Shown in pieces: positions 5,652 to 8,635 of a stretch of DNA of 8,635 nt (the first letter of the stretch is position 1; each line of letters begins with the position of its first letter). The notes beneath the pieces are model-generated. The model was not told the DNA's origin, ran no database searches, and saw nothing but the letters and a program-made list of their open reading frames with translations. The translations under genes were made by a program, and so were the position numbers. The DNA is from Klenkia sp. (GTDB taxonomy: Bacteria; Actinomycetota; Actinomycetes; Mycobacteriales; Geodermatophilaceae): NCBI GenBank assembly GCA_025966215.1, contig JAOPVM010000204.1, forward strand, positions 1 through 8,635, given 5' to 3'.

Positions 5652-6161
5652 GTGACTCACCGGACGGGCGGCGACGGTGGGGGAGTGACCGCACCGACCC
5701 TCGTCCGACCCGTGCCCGCACCCCGGGTGACCGACCCGGGCCGCCTCGTGCCGGGGGTGGCGCTGGTGGGCGCCGTCCTGCTCGTCGTGCTGGCGACGCT
5801 GACCCCCGCGGGCCCCGGTGGTGGGTGGTCCTGGGGGGCCCCGGCGGTCGAGCTGCGCTGGTACCTCGCCGGCCTGGACGACGTCGCCACGCTCACCCAG
5901 CTGCTGGGCAACCTGGCGCTGCTGGTCCCTCCGGCGGTGCTCGCGGTGCTCCGCTGGCCCGCCCTGCGCAGGCCGGGGCGGCTGGTCGTGACCGTGTCCA
6001 CCGTCGCCTGCTCGATCGAGGCGCTGCAGTGGTGGCTGCCGCTGGACCGGGTGGTCTCCCCGCTGGACGCCCTGCTGAACACCACCGGGGCGGTGCTGGC
6101 CGGGCTGGTGGCCGCGGCCTGGACCCGGCGCAGGGTGGTCCGGGGGCGCGTGGCCTCCTAG
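5652..6161 (+). CDS. VanZ-family membrane protein
   Basis: A 169-aa protein with four hydrophobic segments at about 31-51, 78-101, 109-128 and 138-157, arranged as in VanZ-like proteins. The family core is clear: a first loop followed by LGNLALLVP (85-93), then SIEALQWWLPLDRVVSPLDALLNTTGAVLAG at 121-151, matching the E..Q.....R..D..D...N..GA..G pattern. VanZ itself gives low-level teicoplanin resistance in enterococci, but most chromosomal relatives have no known role. A resistance function should not be assumed. I chose the GTG at 5652 because AGGGAG (5639-5644) precedes it by 7 nt. The GTG at 5685 would give a 158-aa form that keeps all four segments. The TAG stop is 11 nt before the next lipoprotein gene, whose Shine-Dalgarno overlaps it. 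Confidence 0.85.
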   Translation: MTHRTGGDGGGVTAPTLVRPVPAPRVTDPGRLVPGVALVGAVLLVVLATLTPAGPGGGWSWGAPAVELRWYLAGLDDVATLTQLLGNLALLVPPAVLAVLRWPALRRPGRLVVTVSTVACSIEALQWWLPLDRVVSPLDALLNTTGAVLAGLVAAAWTRRRVVRGRVAS

Positions 6162-6172
6162 GGTCGGCCGGC

Positions 6173-6982
6173 ATGCGGCGAGCGGCGCTCCTGGGGACCC
6201 TCGCGGTCCTGCTCGCCGCCGGGTGCGGCGCCGAGGCCCCGGCGTTCTCCGCTCCGTCGCTGCCCCCGGTGGACGGGCTCACCGGCGAGGTCGTCCGGCT
6301 GCGCACCGACGAGGCGGTCGGGGGTCAGGTGCAGGTGCGGCTGACCGCCACCGAGCCCCTCACGGTGACCGCCCTCGCGCTGCAGAGCCCGGCCTTCGCC
6401 GGCCGGCCGGCCACCGCCGAGGCCACGGACTACCGCCCCGGGCAGACCATCGACCTGCCGGTGCCGTTCGGGGCGGTGGACTGCGCCCGACCGGTCGAGC
6501 CGGTGGCGGCCCGGGTGACGGTGACCCGCGGTGGGGTCAGCGAGGACCTCGTCGTCCCCCTCGCCGGGGACGCGCTGGCGACCGTGGCCGCCGAGGAGTG
6601 TGCCGTGGCGCAGTTCGCCGCCGCCGTCACCCTCGAGGTGCGCGGCCTCACCGACGGCCCGGACGACGTGCGCGGCGACGTCGTCCTCACCCGGGTGACC
6701 GGGCACGACGAGGACGTCGTCGTCACCGCCCTGGGCCGCAGCGTGCTGCTGGAACCGGTCACCCCGACGGACCTGCCGGCCACGCTGGGGGACGACGAGC
6801 TGGTGCTGCCGCTGCGGATCACGCTGGCCACCTGCGAGTCCCACGTGCTGGCCGAGGCCAAGAAGCCGTTCGCGTTCCCGCTGCGGGTGCAGGTCGGGGA
6901 GACCGAGGCCGTGCCCGACCTGCCGCTCAGCGACGCCCAGCGGGCCCAGCTGCAGGAGCTGGTGGACCGCGTCTGCCGCTGA
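6173..6982 (+). CDS. Lipoprotein with two related Cys-containing halves, function unknown
   Basis: A 269-aa predicted lipoprotein. The signal peptide at residues 1-17 ends in the lipobox LAAGC, with lipidated Cys18. The ATG at 6173 follows AGGG (6160-6163), which overlaps the vanZ stop 11 nt upstream, so the pair is co-translated in one operon. The mature part is mostly beta-like. It appears to repeat itself: residues about 35-145 and 150-269 each run from a beta-rich start to a Cys (104, 221), then a strand region with a VPL/PLR-type stretch, an L..L segment, and a closing Cys (143, 268). Two disulfides (104-143 and 221-268) are plausible. I do not recognise the family. The location is outside the membrane and anchored by lipid. 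A chaperone- or sensor-like partner of the VanZ-like protein is possible, but this is only inferred from operon position. Confidence 0.82.
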   Translation: MRRAALLGTLAVLLAAGCGAEAPAFSAPSLPPVDGLTGEVVRLRTDEAVGGQVQVRLTATEPLTVTALALQSPAFAGRPATAEATDYRPGQTIDLPVPFGAVDCARPVEPVAARVTVTRGGVSEDLVVPLAGDALATVAAEECAVAQFAAAVTLEVRGLTDGPDDVRGDVVLTRVTGHDEDVVVTALGRSVLLEPVTPTDLPATLGDDELVLPLRITLATCESHVLAEAKKPFAFPLRVQVGETEAVPDLPLSDAQRAQLQELVDRVCR

Positions 6983-6990
6983 ACGAGCCC

Positions 6991-7037
6991 GACCCCGGAC
7001 GCGGTCCCGGGGGAGGGGACCGGCCGGGGCCGGGGTC
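6991..7037. terminator. Nested GC-rich hairpin between convergent genes
   Basis: GACCCCGG (6991-6998) pairs perfectly with CCGGGGTC (7030-7037). Inside it, GGTCCC (7003-7008) pairs with GGGACC (7016-7021) around a 7-nt loop. The site lies just after the lipoprotein stop, in the gap to the convergent glycosyltransferase stop at 7085, where a two-way terminator is expected. There is no U-tract, as is common for actinobacterial hairpin terminators. CCGGCC...GGCCGG at 7020-7033 allows an alternative fold. Confidence 0.6.
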
Positions 7038-7084
7038 ATCACCGCCTGCGTCGCTGGGGGGAGGACGCGGGCGGGGTCAGGGGG

Positions 7085-8545
7085 TCAGGGCTTGAGGCCC
7101 CGACTCGGTCGCAGGATCCGGATCACCATGAAGAGCGTCTGGATGACGGTGGTGATGGCCAGGACGCCCCAGCCGACCGTCAGCACGCGCTCCTGGAACA
7201 CCGGGCCGGCGTTCAGCCAGCCGAAGACCACCAGGGCGACCACCACGGAGATGCCGGTCATCCAGGCGATGATCTTGCCGGGACCGTTGGACACGCCACG
7301 CTCCGCGCGGGCCTGGTTCTCCCAGCCGTCCTTCTTGATCCCGGCCAGCACGTTGGCCCAGCTCGCGGTGGTGCAGGCCAGCCGCATCCACAGGTAGAGC
7401 TCGACCGGGATCAACAGCGCCCCGGCCAGGACGTCGCCCACCGTGCGGTTGGGCACCCGCCAGGCGAGCTTGGCGTTCAGGATGGAGGCCACGATCGGCG
7501 GGGTGAGCCAGATCCAGGACCAGACGAACTGGCTGACCATCAGCGAGGCGGCGAGCAGGAAGAGGAACATCAGCCGGCTGACGCCGTTGGCCAGCAGCGA
7601 GAGCTGCTGCTTCCAGAGGGTCATCGTCCACTTGTTCAGCGAGGGCCGGACCAGCAGTCGGGCCATGCCCTCGTCCCACTTGCGCCGCTGGGCCCAGAGG
7701 GAGCGCATGGTCAGCATCGGGCCGGCGTGGGCGCGGGCCGTGGTGGAGACCAGGGTCTGGTAGTTCATCCCGCGCAGGTCACCGGTGAGCTGCATGTCCT
7801 CGACCTGGGCGGTGGTGTCCCACGGGCCCTGGGTCTGGTTCATCTCGGTGACGCGGCGCAGTGCCTCGCCGCTGAAGAGGGAGGCCTGGCCGCCGAGGAC
7901 GTAGGTCTTCCGGTTCTTCTGCAGCGCGTCCATGGTCCAGGAGGCGAACTCCAGGCGCTGCATCCGGATGAGCATCCGGGCCATCGCGGTGGAGCCCAGG
8001 TTCTGGTCGAAGGTGTAGCGGGCCATCACGCCGCCGGGGCGGGCGGTCTGGGACAGCTCCTCCTCGAGCTGCTGGAGGCAGTCGGGGGCGAGGATGGTGT
8101 CGGCGTCGATGCCCGCGACGTAGTCGTAGCCGGCCTGCCAGCGGCGCCAGCCCTGGTTGAGGGCGCCGACCTTGCGCTCGGTGTTGTCCACGGTCCGCAT
8201 GACGGTGACCCCGCGGAAGCGGCGGGCGATCTCCTCGGTGCGGTCGGTGCAGTTGTCGGCCAGCAGCACGATGCGGTCGGGCACCCGGCTCTGGGTCAGC
8301 AGCGCCTCGAGGGTGCGACCGATGGTGGCCTCCTCGTTGTGCGCCGGGATGAGCACGAGCATCCGGGCGGTCTTGCGCTTCGGGGGCCGGTAGCGCATCT
8401 CGTGCAGGAAGCGGGAGACGCTGCGCTTGGCCTCACCGAGGGTGGCGGCGACCTTGAGCACCGGGGCGTCGCCGGCGGCGAAGGCCGGCAGGACGGAGCC
8501 CTGGGTCAGGGTCCGGGTCGGGACGACCAGGTCCTTGCTGGACAT
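7085..8545 (-). CDS. Membrane glycosyltransferase, GT2 family (processive polysaccharide-synthase type)
   Basis: A 486-aa protein with the full GT2 synthase motif set. PAHNEE is at 67-72, the DNCTDRT Asp region at 97-103, DAD (nucleotide-sugar/metal) at 147-149, GGQASLFSG at 218-226, the catalytic ED at 249-250 within QVEDMQLT, and QRRKW at 286-290 in the place of QxxRW. This last motif is the mark of processive enzymes such as cellulose, hyaluronan and poly-N-acetylglucosamine synthases. Hydrophobic segments follow at about 318-340, 343-361, 371-392, 426-444 and 452-476; no helix precedes the catalytic domain, which therefore faces the cytoplasm. The N-terminal 55 residues are a charged lead-in. 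It probably makes or extends an exopolysaccharide across the membrane; the sugar cannot be told from sequence. No deacetylase, PilZ or export gene is visible beside it. The ATG at 8545 lacks a clear Shine-Dalgarno. Codons use more Lys, Asn and Met than the neighbours. Confidence 0.92.
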   Translation of the reverse strand: MSSKDLVVPTRTLTQGSVLPAFAAGDAPVLKVAATLGEAKRSVSRFLHEMRYRPPKRKTARMLVLIPAHNEEATIGRTLEALLTQSRVPDRIVLLADNCTDRTEEIARRFRGVTVMRTVDNTERKVGALNQGWRRWQAGYDYVAGIDADTILAPDCLQQLEEELSQTARPGGVMARYTFDQNLGSTAMARMLIRMQRLEFASWTMDALQKNRKTYVLGGQASLFSGEALRRVTEMNQTQGPWDTTAQVEDMQLTGDLRGMNYQTLVSTTARAHAGPMLTMRSLWAQRRKWDEGMARLLVRPSLNKWTMTLWKQQLSLLANGVSRLMFLFLLAASLMVSQFVWSWIWLTPPIVASILNAKLAWRVPNRTVGDVLAGALLIPVELYLWMRLACTTASWANVLAGIKKDGWENQARAERGVSNGPGKIIAWMTGISVVVALVVFGWLNAGPVFQERVLTVGWGVLAITTVIQTLFMVIRILRPSRGLKP

Positions 8546-8635
8546 GTGTGACTCGTTTCGTTGGTGCCGGAGAGTGACCGGCGGCTGATGACCGAGAGTC
8601 AGGAACGGTGTGTGTCAGCCGTGCTGCATCCGCTA
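8546..8635 (-). promoter_or_regulatory. Upstream region of the glycosyltransferase with an inverted repeat and a near-repeat
   Basis: No gene is seen in this 90-bp stretch. It holds TGAC-CGAGA-GTCA (8589-8601), an inverted repeat with 4-bp arms. A partly matching element, CCGGAGAGTGA (8567-8577), lies 24 bp away in the same orientation as ACCGAGAGTCA (8591-8601), with 8 of 11 positions identical. Two similar sites about two helical turns apart could bind a regulator. No TANNNT -10 or good -35 is evident, so the promoter is probably non-consensus or further upstream. Confidence 0.3.

Noticed and set aside
3457..5655. 732-aa plus-strand frame
   Set aside because: Antisense to the phosphoesterase, WrbA remnant and GtrA gene; Gly/Val/Gln/Arg-rich antisense composition with no domain.
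5652..6161. Calling the VanZ-family gene a glycopeptide resistance determinant
   Set aside because: No vanH/A/X or vanRS genes are nearby, and most chromosomal VanZ-like proteins have no shown resistance role.
7727..8551. 274-aa plus-strand frame opposite the glycosyltransferase
   Set aside because: Antisense to a gene with every catalytic motif intact; Gly/His/Val/Leu-rich composition with no domain.

Overview
The window is very GC-rich, with GC-biased codons, GTG starts, and long spurious antisense ORFs. Twin-arginine-free lipoproteins and a tRNA Glu-Asp-Phe cluster without encoded CCA ends also fit. All of this points to a high-GC actinomycete; a member of Geodermatophilaceae (Blastococcus/Modestobacter/Geodermatophilus type) is my guess, not something the sequence proves. 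No CRISPR array, transposase, integrase, phage gene or rRNA is visible. The window reads as chromosomal core/cell-envelope territory rather than an island.

Layout. (1) 1-1632, minus strand: a tightly coupled three-gene operon. It encodes a 90-aa membrane-anchored protein, an ApbE-type FAD:protein FMN transferase, and a ferric-reductase-like haem membrane protein cut by the window edge. Both junctions are 4-base GTGA overlaps. This looks like an extracytoplasmic flavin/haem electron-transfer module whose flavinylated partner would lie to the left of the window. (2) 1734-2020, minus: tRNA-Phe, tRNA-Asp and tRNA-Glu, transcribed Glu-Asp-Phe. (3) 2149-2796, plus: a lipoprotein with an AMIN-like domain. 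It converges stop-to-stop on (4) 2797-4680, minus: a three-helix membrane metallophosphoesterase followed by a small Cys-rich lipoprotein. (5) 4735-4881, minus: a remnant of the C-terminal part of a WrbA-like NAD(P)H:quinone oxidoreductase, lying between two intact genes and not previously obvious as an ORF. (6) 4953-5516, minus: a GtrA-family membrane protein, divergent from (7) 5652-6982, plus: a VanZ-family membrane protein and a lipoprotein that appears to hold two related Cys-containing halves. (8) 6991-7037: a nested GC-rich hairpin, probably a two-way terminator. (9) 7085-8545, minus: a processive-type GT2 glycosyltransferase with C-terminal membrane helices, preceded by a 90-bp upstream region with a small inverted repeat.

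How it fits together. Nearly every protein is membrane-bound or exported: three lipoproteins, a GtrA-like protein and a VanZ-like protein, a surface-facing phosphoesterase, a polysaccharide-type synthase and a redox module. These are envelope functions, but only the operon structures (ferric reductase/apbE, phosphoesterase/lipoprotein, vanZ/lipoprotein) are supported as working units. I see no convincing novel defence or mobile system. The least-described items are the 90-aa anchor protein of the flavin operon, the phosphoesterase-lipoprotein pair and the duplicated-domain lipoprotein.
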